Positions 9,621 to 22,600 of a stretch of DNA of 64,000 nucleotides are shown here, piece by piece (the stretch's first letter is position 1; the number at the start of each line of letters is the position of its first letter). Under the pieces are notes generated by a model. The model had not been told where the DNA came from. It was given only the letters and a program-made list of their open reading frames with translations, and searched no databases. The translations under genes and the position numbers were made by a program. Source of the DNA: Anoplopoma fimbria (taxonomy: Eukaryota; Chordata; Actinopteri; Perciformes; Anoplopomatidae); contig NC_072450.1 of NCBI RefSeq assembly GCF_027596085.1, forward strand, positions 32,386,129-32,450,128, in the 5' to 3' direction.

Positions 9621-12600
9621 GTCAGAGGCTTTGTCTTTTTTTTTTCTCGCTGTTGAGGTTGGCTTCATTTGGTGGTGAGCATAATGTTATGATGGGTCTT
9701 AACACTAGAGGTCATTATTTCATTCACCTCTGTGTCGGTTGAAAGCCATTCCTGTTGAGAAATATATAACATGACGTCACACATTTCTTCCTCAGACGGC
9801 AAGGAAATAGACCTCACAATATGTGATGTAAAATATTTTGTTTTCTAAAGCGATATATATATATATATATATATATATGACACTATGAAAAGCATTTGAA
9901 GTTACACAAAACATTAAAATACAACTTTGACCTGGCATTTTGCTTTCATCTTTGACGACAGACTGATTTCTTTAATCACAATCAGTAAAGCTTTGATACC
10001 TCACAAAAGCAAACAATTACCACTTATATTCGCATTGTTATGAATTATAACAGTGAACCATAGTGCATTATAAAATATATATAACTATGGAAGTATTCTG
10101 ATTCTTGACCTAAAAAGTCATTATAAAATGCATTACAAGTATGTTTAAAAAGCATTATCATGTACATAGGCATTATGAAAGGGTTACCGCACATTTCAAT
10201 AATGATGTTACAAAGAAACGCAGATAAATGAAGTACAAGCAACCATAAAATAACATTTAAAACAGACAGTACAAAACATAGCAATAAAAGGAACATTTCA
10301 GACCTTTCAGAAAAATCTAAGTTTCCTTATCCGATTTGAAACCTGTAATTACCGGAACTCCAATATTGCAATCGCACAGCATAAGAATTTGAACCAGGAA
10401 ATAAAGGTATTAAAAGAGTTATTGATGACAAGCTCCGACCTTACTGGTGCTCTTTATTAGTACTTTTTAATGTTTGTAAAGCATGTAAAAAGCCAATAAG
10501 TGTTTAGATTTGTTTCAAGTGAGAGATTTATTACTTTTTTTTAGTGACTTTGCTGTTGTTAACAATACTGTTGCTGCTCTAGAAACAATATTTTGCTCTA
10601 CCTAAATTATAAATAACTTCTTATCCTATTCTGAATTTACTTGTTTTTAAAATTCTATATATGTTTTTAAAAGCAATGATTTAGTCATGAAAAAGCAGAG
10701 CATGGATAAATGTAGCTCCTTTTATAGTAATAAAATCCTAAATATATCTTTCCCTGCCTGAAGGCCACCATAGTTCTCTGACGCAGGAGCAGGGATGCCA
10801 CTAAATATCACCCTTTCAACAGGCCCTATTATGCTATTTTTCGGGTGCATATTTTTATCTCAAGTTACACTTACAACATGTTTACATGCGTTAATGCCCA
10901 TAATCCTCCTTGTTCTTCCCATCCTGGCTGTCCTGAAGCACCTCTTCTCACCCTCTCTCTGAAATGCTCCGTTGTAGCGCTTGCTCCTCCCTCCAGAAAG
11001 CAAAGTCTGCTCTGATTGGTCAGCTAGCCCGCGCTGTTGTGATTGGTCAACGTTTCACATTTCAAAAAACTCTTCCTCCGAGCTTCAGCTCCGTCTCTCT
11101 CTTTTGTTGTTTGAGGGCCAAACTGACTCCGGAAGGAGTTTTACGTCACTTCTGTAACATGGTGACCTCATAAAGTTACATTATGACCTCATAAAGTTAC
11201 AGAAGTGAAGGAGAGAATTCAATGGAGCCGTTTCAGGAGCTTCTGAGGGGGGGGGTGTAACTCATTTTAGGCTTGGACTTCAGGTTTTACACTCTACGGA
11301 CCTTTTACATGTACAAAAATATATATAACACCCTGAATAAGAGGTGGAAAAGCATAATAGGGCCACTTTAAGTAGACCTTAAAGCTGAAGGAATTGCCTC
11401 TTGGCCACCTGGAGGCAGCACAACACAATCTCAACACTGACACATTATCACCTAATAAAGTGGTTTGGAAATAGTGGCCACTCTCCAGTTGCCGTTGTAA
11501 GCGTAGACGAACTGTTCCTCTCTGACGTGACTTCCCTGGTATGAAAGTCCTGGAAAAAGTCTGTCTGTTGCTCTAAAGTCATGTGATCCCTGCCCACTAG
11601 AAACTGATATGAACGGTTAAAGGATGTTTAAAGTTTTTGCTCTGAGGAAACGTGTTGCTTAGTCATAATGTCTAGCTGTGTCTAAACTCCAGTGCACTGT
11701 GTTAGTCAGAACCCTGAGGTGTGCTGGTGTACCTAGAGTATAATACTAACTAAAGGACAGAGAGTGTGGACTACTGAAGAGTTTCACTCACAGCCTGAAA
11801 GCACAACTCCTGTTGTCATGACATTCCTCTCATGTCCACTCTTTCCACTCTCCTTTGTGCAGCTGACCCCACAGTGAAGGACTTTATCGGTGGCTTCACT
11901 GCACTCCACTACGCTGCTATGCATGGCAGAGCACGCATCGCCCGACTGATGCTGGAATCCGAGTTTCGCAGTGACATCATAAATGCAAAAAGCAATGACG
12001 GCTGGACGCCACTGCACGTGGCGGCCCATTACGGCCGAGACTCATTTGTACGCCTCCTCCTCGAGTTCAGGGCCGAGGTGGACCCCCTGAGTGACAAAGG
12101 GACCACACCACTACAGTTGGCCATCATCCGGGAGCGCTCCAGTTGTGTGCGGATCCTCCTGGACCACAGTGCCAACATTGACATTCAGAACGGCTTCCTG
12201 TTGCGATACGCCGTCATCAAAGGAAATCACTCGTACTGCCGCATGTTCCTGCAACGGGGAGCGGACACTAATCTGGGACGCCTCGAAGACGGCCAGACGC
12301 CCCTGCACCTGTCCGCCCTCAGGGACGACGTGTTGTGTGCCCAGATGCTGTACACGTACGGGGCCGATGCCAACACCAGGAACTACGAGGGCCAGACACC
12401 AGTCGCTGTATCTGTAAGCATGTCTGGGATCAGCCGGCCCTGTCTGGACTTCCTCCAGGAAGCCACCAGTGAGTCTCACGAACACACTACCCGTCACAAA
12501 AGCATGTCCCACTGTGCTTCACGTAGGTACCTGTTCACGCCGAGTTAAAACAATCCAACAGCTAATTGTCCCTATGACGAATAATAACGATAAACACAAT

Positions 12601-13813
12601 TCATAACACATTTATTTTTTTCTCTCACTGACATTTAGGTATTAAAATTACACTTGACAGAACCTCCAGAAAAGAAAAAAAAGCATTTGAGAGTTTAAAC
12701 CATGTCATACACACGCTACGTTACTGTTACGGTGGTTGGTGTATGGGGTGTAGAAAAAGGATTGCGAGTTTAGCATTAACAAGTGATGGAGCTTCTTATT
12801 GGAAGTTGAAATGGCTGCTTGCCAGCAAACGCTTCCAATGTGTAGTGTTCAGCCTCAGAACAATCCCAGGGTGGAGGAACAGGAGAGCACATTACCTGAA
12901 GCATTCTGATTTCGAGGGAACAATGGCCGCATTCCTCCACTGCCCCCCCCTGCTCTTTGATATCTTTGATATCAAAGAAACTGTGCACTGCATCAGACAA
13001 GTCCTTTCAGAGACTCCCAATCCCTCAGCCAGATCACATATCTTTTGGGTTATTGATTACACCTCTACCTCCCGGATTAACTCGTATGCTATGAAAGGCT
13101 TGTCCCACACTGTACCACAGGCACCCAGCCCCCAGCCCCCCCTTTTTTCCAACCACTGCGCACGTCTCTCGTGTCAAATACTGCATTATGTACAGCTGTT
13201 CACGTACAAAGGTTCCAACTTCAAGCAAAACCAAAATCTTAGACATACTCGTACATTTATTTTTGAGATTTGACCCAATCTAGGATACTGATTTAGGAAC
13301 AGATGTGCAAGCATGTGTCTTCTATACAAGGCCATATACTGTCTACTAGAAGGAAAAACTATGGTTTAATATAATATCAAAGACTCAAATAAACACTGTA
13401 CCATGTAGGTGTGTAACAGACCCACACAGGCAGAGAGGTCAGCTCAGCTGGGATGTTTTCAGGTACACTAGGATCAGTGTGTCCCTCCTGTGGACAAACT
13501 ATGCCACACGGACATTGGTTATAGCTCAAGCGCTTATCTCTGGCTCTCCCTGTTGTTTTTATTTCTTATTATTTAGTATAGTTTCCCCGACATGAATACC
13601 GAACGACCTATGAATCTGTCAGGCTGCAGTAACGAGCTCCACTGTGTAATAACTGTTTCTGTTCCTCTTTCAGGACAACCTCGGTCTCTTCAAGACTTGT
13701 GTCGTATAAAGATCCGTCACTGCATCGGCCTTCAGAGCTTGAAGCTGTTGGAAGATCTACCAATTGCAAAGGTTATGAAAGACTATTTAAAACACAAGTT
13801 TGACAATGTGTGA
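9410..13813 (+). CDS. asb7: asb7, ankyrin repeat and SOCS box protein 7
   Basis: This is the substrate receptor of an Elongin B/C-Cullin-5-Rbx2 ubiquitin ligase. Human ASB7 is reported to target the spindle protein DDA3. Coding exons 9410-9620, 11863-12468 and 13674-13813 give 957 bases and 318 aa, the same length as human. All introns are GT-AG and in phase. The N-terminus (MLNHHCRRNPEL) aligns with human MLHHHCRRNPEL, so ATG 9410 was preferred to an in-frame ATG 30 bases upstream. Residues about 13-270 are ankyrin repeats (for example DANGWTLLHFSAAKG, GFTALHYAAMHGRA, DGWTPLHVAAHYGRD, DGQTPLHLSALRDD). Residues about 273-318 form the SOCS box, with a BC box (LQDLCRIKIR) and a Cul5-box-like LPIAKVMKDYLKHKF at the end. 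No damage is seen. Confidence 0.97.
10822..11364. mobile_element. Non-autonomous DNA transposon (MITE) in asb7 intron 1
   Basis: Terminal inverted repeats GGCCCTATTATGCT at 10822 and, reversed, at 11364 bound 543 bases without coding capacity. Inside, a 23-24-base segment around GACCTCATAAAGTTACA is repeated in tandem near 11163-11201. Similar GGCCCTATTATGC-ended elements are common in teleosts. No target-site duplication is evident and the superfamily is unassigned. Confidence 0.7.
11863..12468 (+). CDS. asb7: asb7 coding exon 2
   Basis: The acceptor TTTGTGCAG precedes it and the donor A|GTGAGT follows. 606 bases encode residues 71-272 plus one base of Arg273, covering most of the ankyrin stack. 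The codons are much more GC-rich than the surrounding introns. Confidence 0.96.
12469..13673 (+). other. asb7 intron 2
   Basis: 1.2 kb of unique sequence ending in a strong acceptor (TTCCTCTTTCAG). A 176-codon frame at 12743-13273 has no family resemblance and is regarded as chance. A 14-base palindrome (CTTTGATATCAAAG) lies near 12968. Confidence 0.7.
13674..13813 (+). CDS. asb7: asb7 coding exon 3 (SOCS box)
   Basis: 140 bases encode residues 273-318 and TGA 13811-13813. The phase with exon 2 restores Arg273 (TRQPR, as in human). It contains the entire SOCS box. Confidence 0.96.
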
Positions 13814-14423
13814 AAGGCGGCGGCACTAGAAGAGGAGAGGCAGACTTTAAAAACTCTGCTATCATTTCTAAAGACTATGCAATCACTGTCCTCCTCGTCT
13901 GGAAGAAAAATGTCCACAGGTCTGTCTAGCTTGGGCGTCCAGTTCAAGAGTTCTCTGCCGCTGTTCTCCCCGTTAGCCTTTTTTACGGTAGGAACAGTAG
14001 AATGGACGTGGATCCGTCTCATGAAAGCAATGGTTATGGTTTTTGTGGCAAAAAGAAGCTAGCAGTTAGCATTATTACAATTTATGTCGTCACTATAAAC
14101 ATGGGCATGGTGCATACTTGCCAAGTCTTCTTTTTTTTACTGAGTTATTGGAAGCTAAACTCAAATTACTGCAGTAAATGATTTTCTTTCAGACTCAAAA
14201 TCAACATTGTGTTGAGCTACTTGGATATTTATAGCTTTGAAAAAAAACAACACTTGAGAAGGTACACTCCTGATTTAGTTTCATCACCCAATAGTGAGAT
14301 CAATTTTGGTTGTTTTGTCTTTGTTTTTTTTTTGGTTTTTTTTTCCATTTAATTTAATGCCTGTTGTTGTTATTTATTCTTTATTACGTTCATCCGTTTG
14401 GAAAATTGTTCATAAAGACTTAA

Positions 14424-14429
14424 AATAAA
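14424..14429 (+). terminator. asb7: Candidate asb7 poly(A) signal
   Basis: Canonical AATAAA about 610 bases after the stop codon. It is the first of several, so it is not necessarily the one used. Confidence 0.35.
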
Positions 14430-16593
14430 TTATTACTTTTCTTAAATTCCCCCCCCAAAAAAAAGCCCTGGTTCCAAACCTCTGAATTTACCGCCCACGT
14501 CTCCAATTGGTTCAATGATTTAGCGTACTGGTGTTTTATGTCCAATTGACAGTCATTTCCAACAGCTGGCCAATCAGAGCTAGCGAGATATGTCCAAAGA
14601 AACAGCAGTGTTACGTTTTGCAATAGAGAGAGAAAAAAAAAAAGTCATTTAAAAAGCTCAAGGTGGCTGGGAAATGTAGGCAGGCAGCCCGTCCAGTTAT
14701 TTAATTACAGCCGAATGAAACGCTCAGACAGACTTCAAAGACTACAACTTCTTAATAAAGCTTTTGATTTATTAAATTGCTGGGAGAATTAAATGAGAAT
14801 TCCTTACAATGAAACAAAAATGATTTTTTTGAAAAAGGACTACTAACCACCCTATCTTTAATCTGTGTCTGGCTCTTAAATTCTAAAATGAGAGTTGATC
14901 TGTAATAGTTCCCTGCCCAGCATGACATTAATATGTCACATCAGATTGAATGAGGTGAAGATAAATTAGTTCACTGCTGATTCGTTGGAATTGAACTGCT
15001 CTCTGGAATATCGACAGTAAGCCGGGGGGGGGGGGACGTTTTGAGGTTTGGAGCTACGATTGTGCGCTGTAACAAAATCAGAGTGTATCTTTTCTAAAAC
15101 GACACACAGCATTAGATCTACTCAAACAAGTATTTTTTTTTTTCTTCTCTGATATGGAAGAATAACTTGCCCAGATACATTTGTATTTCATAACAACAAA
15201 CAAGAATATAACATGCAGTAAATTATCTGAAATTATTTTTGGAATTTAAGTTTGACGGTTTCGAAAAATAATAATTTGATACTACCAATTGACTATAAAT
15301 CAATCCATGCCGACACTATGTGTTGGACATTTGAGTTTGGAGTGAATTCACTGTGATAGAACTCTGTTCTGGAAGCACCACGTTGACTCAGTTGTTGATG
15401 GAATCATGAATGATACGGAAGGTTTTGGATAACACTGACACAATCGCCACAAGCTACAGTCAATGTAAATATATTACATGTACAACAGATATTTTTGTAG
15501 AATTTATTTAAGCAATGATCTCTGGTATTCTTAATGTATTTAAAGTTTGGAAAGTATTGTGATCTGTTTGGTGTGATTCAAGTATTTTTTAATTTTGTGT
15601 GTGTCTGAGTTAAAGAACTCTGTTGTACGAGAATCATTTGGAATCGACATGAGGATCTTTATGGCAGACATGTTGGGTGCTCTCTTAAAATTCATCATCT
15701 CTTGCAGGTAACTCTGTTGTGGAGATTATACTGTGAATTTTTTTTTTTTCATTTTGACAATTCAAAATAAAATGTAGGATTTGGGATCAAAATGATCCCC
15801 ATGCCACAGGAAATATATATATTTTTTAATGTGTCTCTGCATGTGTTTTAAAAAAAAAAAACCCGTCGTGATATTTGTGGCGCCTAAACTTTGTTTTTCT
15901 AAAAATGTTGTATTCACACAATGTTCACCTGCAAAAAAGTACGATTTTAATATCATCAGTTTCATTTTCAATGTTTGGATTTGTCTGCAGCTTTGGATCA
16001 TGACACATGCAAACTGTGCTGTATGCAGGTAAACTGAGATTAACACTTGAATACGTTCAAACAACACTACTAAATGGCCAGTTTGTGGCTCCTATGGGAA
16101 GCTGGGAAGTGAGTTTTCAGGGGCCGCGTCCATCAAAAAGTCTGCCTTTTTAAAAAAGTGAGTACAGAGTGACGGGACCAGTCCTATTTTAAAGGCTCCT
16201 CCAAAACCATTGTGTACATCTCTGAGGCCTAACAAACCATCAAGTGCATTTCCTCCAAGGCTGAGCAAAATATCAATATATCAATATAGTGATATGAGAC
16301 TAGTTAATATCTTAGATTTTTTGGATATGGTGTAATATGACATAAAATGGTATGATATTGCAGATTAAATACTTTGACTTTATGAGACCATCTCACACGA
16401 CGTGACATACGATGAACCCGTAAGATCGCTGTTTATCGGGGGCCTTAATCCATTGAACGCTGCATTGATATTTGTTTATTGGAGCCCTTGGAGTTTGGTC
16501 TTTTTTTTTTTTTTTTTGGTGACCACTTTGTATTTTTTCGAGTTAAGTGTGTCCAGTTTAAACATGATGATCAAATCATTACAGATTTGGTAG

Positions 16594-16595
<2 letters not shown>

Positions 16596-16641
<46 letters not shown>
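16596..16641. repeat. (TA)n microsatellite
   Basis: About 22 uninterrupted AT dinucleotides. Confidence 0.95.
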
Positions 16642-16644
<3 letters not shown>

Positions 16645-17472
16645 CTCCTGAGCTTACCTCTGTTATGTTCTACTCTGACAGCCATTCGAAACCTCCCACC
16701 AACACTAAACTTTTACTTTGATGAGGATCATCTGAAACAGCCTGGTCTTTGTGAGGGTAATGTGTGTCTCCTGGTGCACAGGTTCAACCCCCCCGGTCTT
16801 CTAAATGTCACTCGAGCTAGGCTGTTTCCTCGCTGGAATGGTAACGATCACAAAACCAGACGGCGTTTGTTTTAAAATCGGCATTTTATTTTCTATTTTA
16901 CAATGTGAGTAATGTGTGTAATTGTGCATATGACCTGTGTTTTAGATGTAGGTCCATAGGTAGTGTACTGATCTCTTGAATCAAATTGATTTGACTATTA
17001 CTGCTAAATGATACATTCTGGATGCAGCCCCCCCCACACCCCACCCAGATGTGAGAGAAGATAAACCCTTTGTGTTCATCATGCCAGAATATTCTCCAGC
17101 ACATTTCAGTTCTGTTTCATGTTTTCATTGTGTTCATCTCTCCACGGGATTCTGGATTTGATACGATGCCATTTTGCAGCAACACTTTTCTATTGTGTGT
17201 GTGTGAATGAGTTTGTCATACATGCACTGCCTTCTCCAGTCGGTTCCTCAGCAGATTTCGGTCGTCACAGTCAGGGAAACACTTCATACATGTCTTATGT
17301 GGCTATCAAATGGCTGTAAGTCTTCCACACCACCAACTACTGAATGTACAGATTATGCAGATTTTTAAACGTAAACTGCAAAATGTGTGAATAAACTCAA
17401 ATTAACATTACGCTTCGTTAATTTACTTCATTTTTGTACTTATTGGAGGTCTAAATCTGGGTTTTATACACA

Positions 17473-19140
17473 GCCTCTCTGTCCCACTATAACCAGTCCA
17501 CCCAGCTTATCTGTCCCAGTATAACCAGTTCACTCAGTCTCTCTGTCCCAGTATAACTAGTCCACTCTGCCTCTCTGTCCCACTATAACCAGTCCACCCA
17601 GTTTATCTGTCCCAGTATAACCAGTCCACTAAGCTTATCTGTCCCAGTATAACCAGTTCACTCAGTCTCTCTGTCCCAGTACAACCAGTCCACTCTGACT
17701 CTTTGTCCCAGTATAACCAGTCCACTCAGTTTCTCTGTCCCAGTATAACCAGTTCATCCAGTCTCTCTGTCCCAGTATAACCGGTCCTTTCTGCCTCTCC
17801 GTCCCACTATAACCAGTCCACTCAGCTTATCTCTCCCAGTATAACCAGTCCACTCTGAATCTCCGTCCCATTATAACTAGTCCACTAAGCTGGTCAGTCC
17901 CAGTATTACCAGTCCACTCAGCTTATCTGTCCCAGTATAACCAGTCCACTCAGCCTCTCTGTCCCAGTATAACCAGTCCACTAAGCTTATCTGTCCCAGT
18001 ATTACCAGTCCACTCAGCTTATCTGTCCCAGTATAACCAGTCCACTCAGCTTATCTGTCCCAGTATAACCAGTTCATCCAGTCTCTCTGTCCCAGTATAA
18101 CCAGTTCATTCAGTCTCTCCATCCCAGTATAACCAGTTTACACTGCCTCTCTGTCCCGGTACAACCAGTCCACTCTGCATCTCCGTCCCAGTATAACCAG
18201 TCTACTAAGCTTGTCTGTCCCAATATAACCAGTCCACTCTGCCTCTCTGTCCCAGTATAACCAGTTCATTCAGTCTCTCCGTCCCAGTATAACCAGTCCA
18301 CTCTGCCTCTCTGTCCCAGTACAACCAGTCCACTCAGCCTCTCTGTCCCAGTATAACCAGTCCACTCAGCCTCTCTGTCCCAGTACAACCAGTCCACTCA
18401 GCTTATCTGTCCCAGTATAACCAGTTCATCCAGTCTCTCTGTCCCAGTATAACCAGTTTCTCTGTCCCAGTATAACCAGTCCACTAAGCTTATCTGTCCC
18501 AGTATAACCAGTCCACTCTGCCTCTCTGTCCCAGTATAATAGTCCACCAGCTTACTCCCTGTTCATCCAGTCTCTCTGTCCCAGTATAACCAGTCCACTC
18601 TGTCTCTCTGTCCCAGTACAACCAGTCCACTCTGCCTCTCTGTCCCAGTATAACCAGTTTACTCTGTCTCTCTGTCCCGGCACAACCAGTCCACTCAGCT
18701 TATCTGTCCCAGTACAACCAGTCCACTCTGCCTCTCTGTCCCAGTATAACCAGTCCACTCTGCCTCTCTGTCCCAGTACAACCAGTCCACTCTGCCTCTC
18801 TGTCCCAGTACAACCAGTCCACTCTGCCTCTCTGTCCCAGTACAACCAGTCCACTCTGACTCTCTGTCCCAGTATAACCAGTTTACTCTGTCTCTCTGTC
18901 CCGGCACAACCAGTCCACTCTGCCTCTCTGTCCCAGTACAACCAGTCCACTCTGCCTCTCTGTCCCAGTACAACCAGTCCACTCTGCCTCTCTGTCCCAG
19001 TACAACCAGTCCACTCTGCCTCTCTGTCCCAGTACAACCAGTCCACTCTGCCTCTCCGTCCCAGTACAACCAGTCCACTCTGCCTCTCTGTCCCAGTACA
19101 ACCAGTCCACTCTGCCTCTCCGTCCCAGTATAACCAGTCC
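17473..19140. repeat. 32-bp minisatellite downstream of asb7
   Basis: About 52 units of a 32-base consensus whose two parts are CAGTATAACCAGTCCA and CTCAGCCTCTCTGTCC. It is unrelated to the minisatellite at 1.3-5.5 kb. The left two thirds carry many variants (TTATCT, TTCATCCAG), while the last 450 bases are nearly uniform. Minus-strand open frames of up to 247 codons exist only because of the repeat. Confidence 0.96.
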
Positions 19141-19317
19141 CCTTCATGAACGTCCACAGACTGGAGCTGTGTTTCCGGTGGAGAGCGTCCAGCAGGGAGG
19201 GCTGCTGTCTGTGCAGAGCGGACCTTAACAACAGACGGATCCACCATGTTTATGGAGACAGGACGAAATGTTTCCTTCTCATTGTTTGGTATCATTTGGT
19301 TATCATAAAACTATATC

Positions 19318-19620
19318 GAAGTAGATAGATGGATGGACTTCATGATCCCAAACTGGGAAACGGTTGTGTTATAGCAGCAGGTGATCCATTGCAACAGTAA
19401 ACATACATATCAATGCTAGAGATGTATATCTACAGAATATACTATATAAAGAATATATTACAATACGCTAGAATAGAATAAACATAGGATAACATACTAT
19501 ATATATTAGCAATATTTGTTGCAATTCTTTTTTATAGAGAGGTGAGGTGTTGTAGTTGGATATTGCTTTGGGCAGTAAAGGTTTAATGTATATGTCCTTG
19601 TGACAGTTTCAGTATCAGTC
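19318..19620 (-). mobile_element. Truncated LINE 3' end, minus strand
   Basis: Read on the minus strand it ends CCCAGTTTGGGATCATGAAG followed by TCCATCCATCTATC, the usual 3' end of Rex1/CR1-type fish LINEs (GGGATCAATAAAGT plus short tandem tail). The rest is AT-rich UTR. The left element boundary is not visible. Confidence 0.5.
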
Positions 19621-22600
19621 TGTCCAGTAGGAAAAAAAAGTGAGATTCTTTCAGTTTTTATTCCATATTTATTGGATCAACAAATGAAGTGCGTTCATAT
19701 TTCGGGACTATTTTGTGTAGGATGTGGAAGATAATTTGCCGAAACTCTTTCCTTCCCGCGTGGAAAACTAAGTCTCCTGAGATACAACCAGCAGCAACCG
19801 GGGTGTTACCTTTCAGAAGCTGCTTAGCTTGGAGTGGCAGTAAGATTTTTTTAATGCATGCATATTTAATTGGCCCCTCTGATCCCACACACACACACAC
19901 ACACACAAATACTAAAATATCAAATCAACAAGAAATCAGAAAAAAATGGGCACTTTGTCAGGCATCTCTCCTGAGCTCTGTATCATCTTACTAAAGGCAT
20001 TTCCCCTTCTTTCTTTATTTCCCCTTTCTTTTCTTTTTTTTTTTTCCTCCGGAATGCTGTCTTAAAAGAGGTGGTTTCTGCTTTCGCCTCCATTTGTTCT
20101 CAGCGGGACTCAAGTCAAACACTACACTGAGCATGAGGTGACCCAATAGTGGCTGTGATATACTTCTGTCTTACTTTACCAAACACGGGGGGTGCTATCG
20201 TTGAACAGATCGCTGGTAGCATTACATGATAAAACAATGCCATCCCTCTGTGGGCCAGCGAGCCTTCAGACAGTAGGAACAATAGCAGCTTTGTCAGGAG
20301 TCTCCACGGCTCGGTGTGCCGTCTAAAAATATCAAAATGCTTCTTCCTCTCCTACCTGATACGGCACCTTCATAACTGTTACACCTGAATCAATTATGTG
20401 CACATATCCCCCTATGAAGGATTCCTGCAACAAAAAAAAAATATGAATTCAACTCCAGTAGATTCCTATGTTGGTAAAGTAATGTGAGAAAGGGAGCTCT
20501 TTTCTCCAGGCCACGTCAGAATAATGCACACCGCCAATGTATTTCTATTGTATTGAAGTACAGTACAGACTTGTTGGTATCATTCTTTCCCAGATTTGAG
20601 CAATGTATCAAATGACTATATGTGAAAGGGGTCTCTTACAGTGACAAATCCACAGAAAATGATCTTTTACCAGAGACTCAAACACAGCTCTGTGTTTGTC
20701 TGCTGGATTCAGTTGCACCTTGTTCTACTAAACAAGATGCCCACAAGGTCTACGGCGTATCTCTAGTTTTATCAGTCTAAACGGTAATTGTATTTTATTG
20801 GTCATTGTGTAAAACAATAACACAACAAAATGCTCTGATCGATTACACAGTACACTACCTACCAAACACCAAACAGCAGACAAAGCAAGTGACTAGCTTG
20901 AGAACAAAAAGCCCTTTTTCCATCGCATAGTAACAGTTCAGAAGTTGGAGGCAATCACAACACAACAAGGATGATTACAGGTAATAGAACAATATAATTA
21001 TTACTGCACTAAACTATAATAGAGAGTTGTACGTGCTTCTTTAGTCCAGAGGGACTCTTGTTCAGGCTCTCGTTCAGCGTGACTCTTGATTTTAATGCTA
21101 TTTTCATGTTTTTATGGGTGTGGGGGGGGGATAATACTATCCCCACGCCCTTACCTAAGCCTTTGCTATTTACTGTGAGGAAAATGATTTGAGATCGCCT
21201 CGTTGCAGACACACTCAGGCCTGTACGCTATTGTTGCAGGATGAATGAAACATATTCGTCCTCCAGGAAATGAAAAGGCATTCCAGGAGCTGCCATTGGC
21301 TCCTTTCCACTGGGCTTTCTAAAGGGACTCTTTATCTTATTGCTCGGTCCAGGAGACAAGCAGCTAGCAGGGGTCAGCTGTGTGACGTTTGGTCACCTTG
21401 TGCAGAACGCTGAGAAAACAAAGAGGCTCTTTCTGATGGCCTTCGTCCCCTGTTAACATAAGCAGCTGTTAGCTGCACCATTTTTTTTTTTATCAAGACT
21501 TCATTTTGTGGTGAAAGCACTTTACCTTCTTGCCAGATGTAAAAAGGCCACTGAGGCAGAACAGAGTGACAGAGAGGCCAGTGCAGGAATTTTTCTCATG
21601 CTGGCATCCCAACCTCTCTCTCTGCCCCACTGCAGCCTCACTCACATGCTCCTTGAATCAACATACCTTAATTCTGCCTTTATTTCATTAACATTGTTAA
21701 AAGCACATGTCTCTGTCCTGTCGTAGGCTTGATGGGATTCAGGGCTGCACACATGTATTGTTGGTACTCTTCTATGGATGCTTCCTTACATTTATTGTAC
21801 AGATGTTAAAATGAAGTTTAAGAAATAATTTGTTAATGTAGCCCAAAGCAATGATGAACTTCCTTTGAACTCATTCTCACTCCTAACCCATCAAATACGG
21901 CGTCTTGGCTCCGATGTGTCACTTTTCGTTCTAAATGCTTACATTCTCTTTTTGAAATATTTTCTTTGAATATAGGTTTACTTGTTTTTAATGTTTACTT
22001 GGTAATCTTCAGGAAAAGATCATGGTTTGGATTAAAATAATTGTATTAACGTGAATAAATAGGCTTGTCACGTAACTGGCATTTCTAATGTATGTAAGTT
22101 ACATTACGTAAGTTACATAACAAAACTACATTTAAGTAAGTCGACGTTAATGTGGTTCTACAGAGGGCATGAACAGCTGTCTCCTGGGTTAATGTCTGTG
22201 TTTGTTCCACTCATCCGCCCTCCACTCCAACCCGTCCTGAATGGACTTCCTCTTTCTTTGTATTACGTCAGTTGATCTTATCGTCTAATATCGATGGGGC
22301 TTGTTTGCATTGAAGTAAGTTGAAAGCCTGGTGTGTCTTATACAGACTGTAAAGTGTGCCTCGGTGCGTAGGTATCAGAAGAGGAGGAGCACTGATCAAG
22401 CGTCTGTCCTTGACGGGTTGGATCTGTATCTAGACTTTCTTACATAATGTTTCCTAACAAGTGAAACTAAGTTAAGCCTAAATCTATATTTTCACACAGT
22501 ACACAAACAGCTGGCTACTGGGTGAAAGTCCTGTGTTTGACTTATCCCACAACCTTGCAGAAATGTACAATGGTTTTTGTACGTTTTTCCTACTGAAATG

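Larger units (their letters stand above)
13814..17472 (+). other. asb7 3' UTR and downstream intergenic DNA
   Basis: AT-rich sequence without a supported gene. How far the asb7 3' UTR reaches is not visible; AATAAA motifs occur at 14424-14429, 14754-14759, near 15765 and near 17390. A (TA)n run lies at 16596-16641 and a poly(G) run near 15024. Confidence 0.6.

Noticed and set aside
12743..13273. 176-codon frame in asb7 intron 2
   Set aside because: No recognisable family, no splice signals linking it to asb7, and the asb7 exons on either side join in phase without it.
18552..19295. 247-codon minus-strand frame (RQSGLVVLGQRGRVDWLYWD type repeats)
   Set aside because: Entirely the 32-bp minisatellite; successive units shift frame, giving a 96-base peptide period. 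Not a gene.
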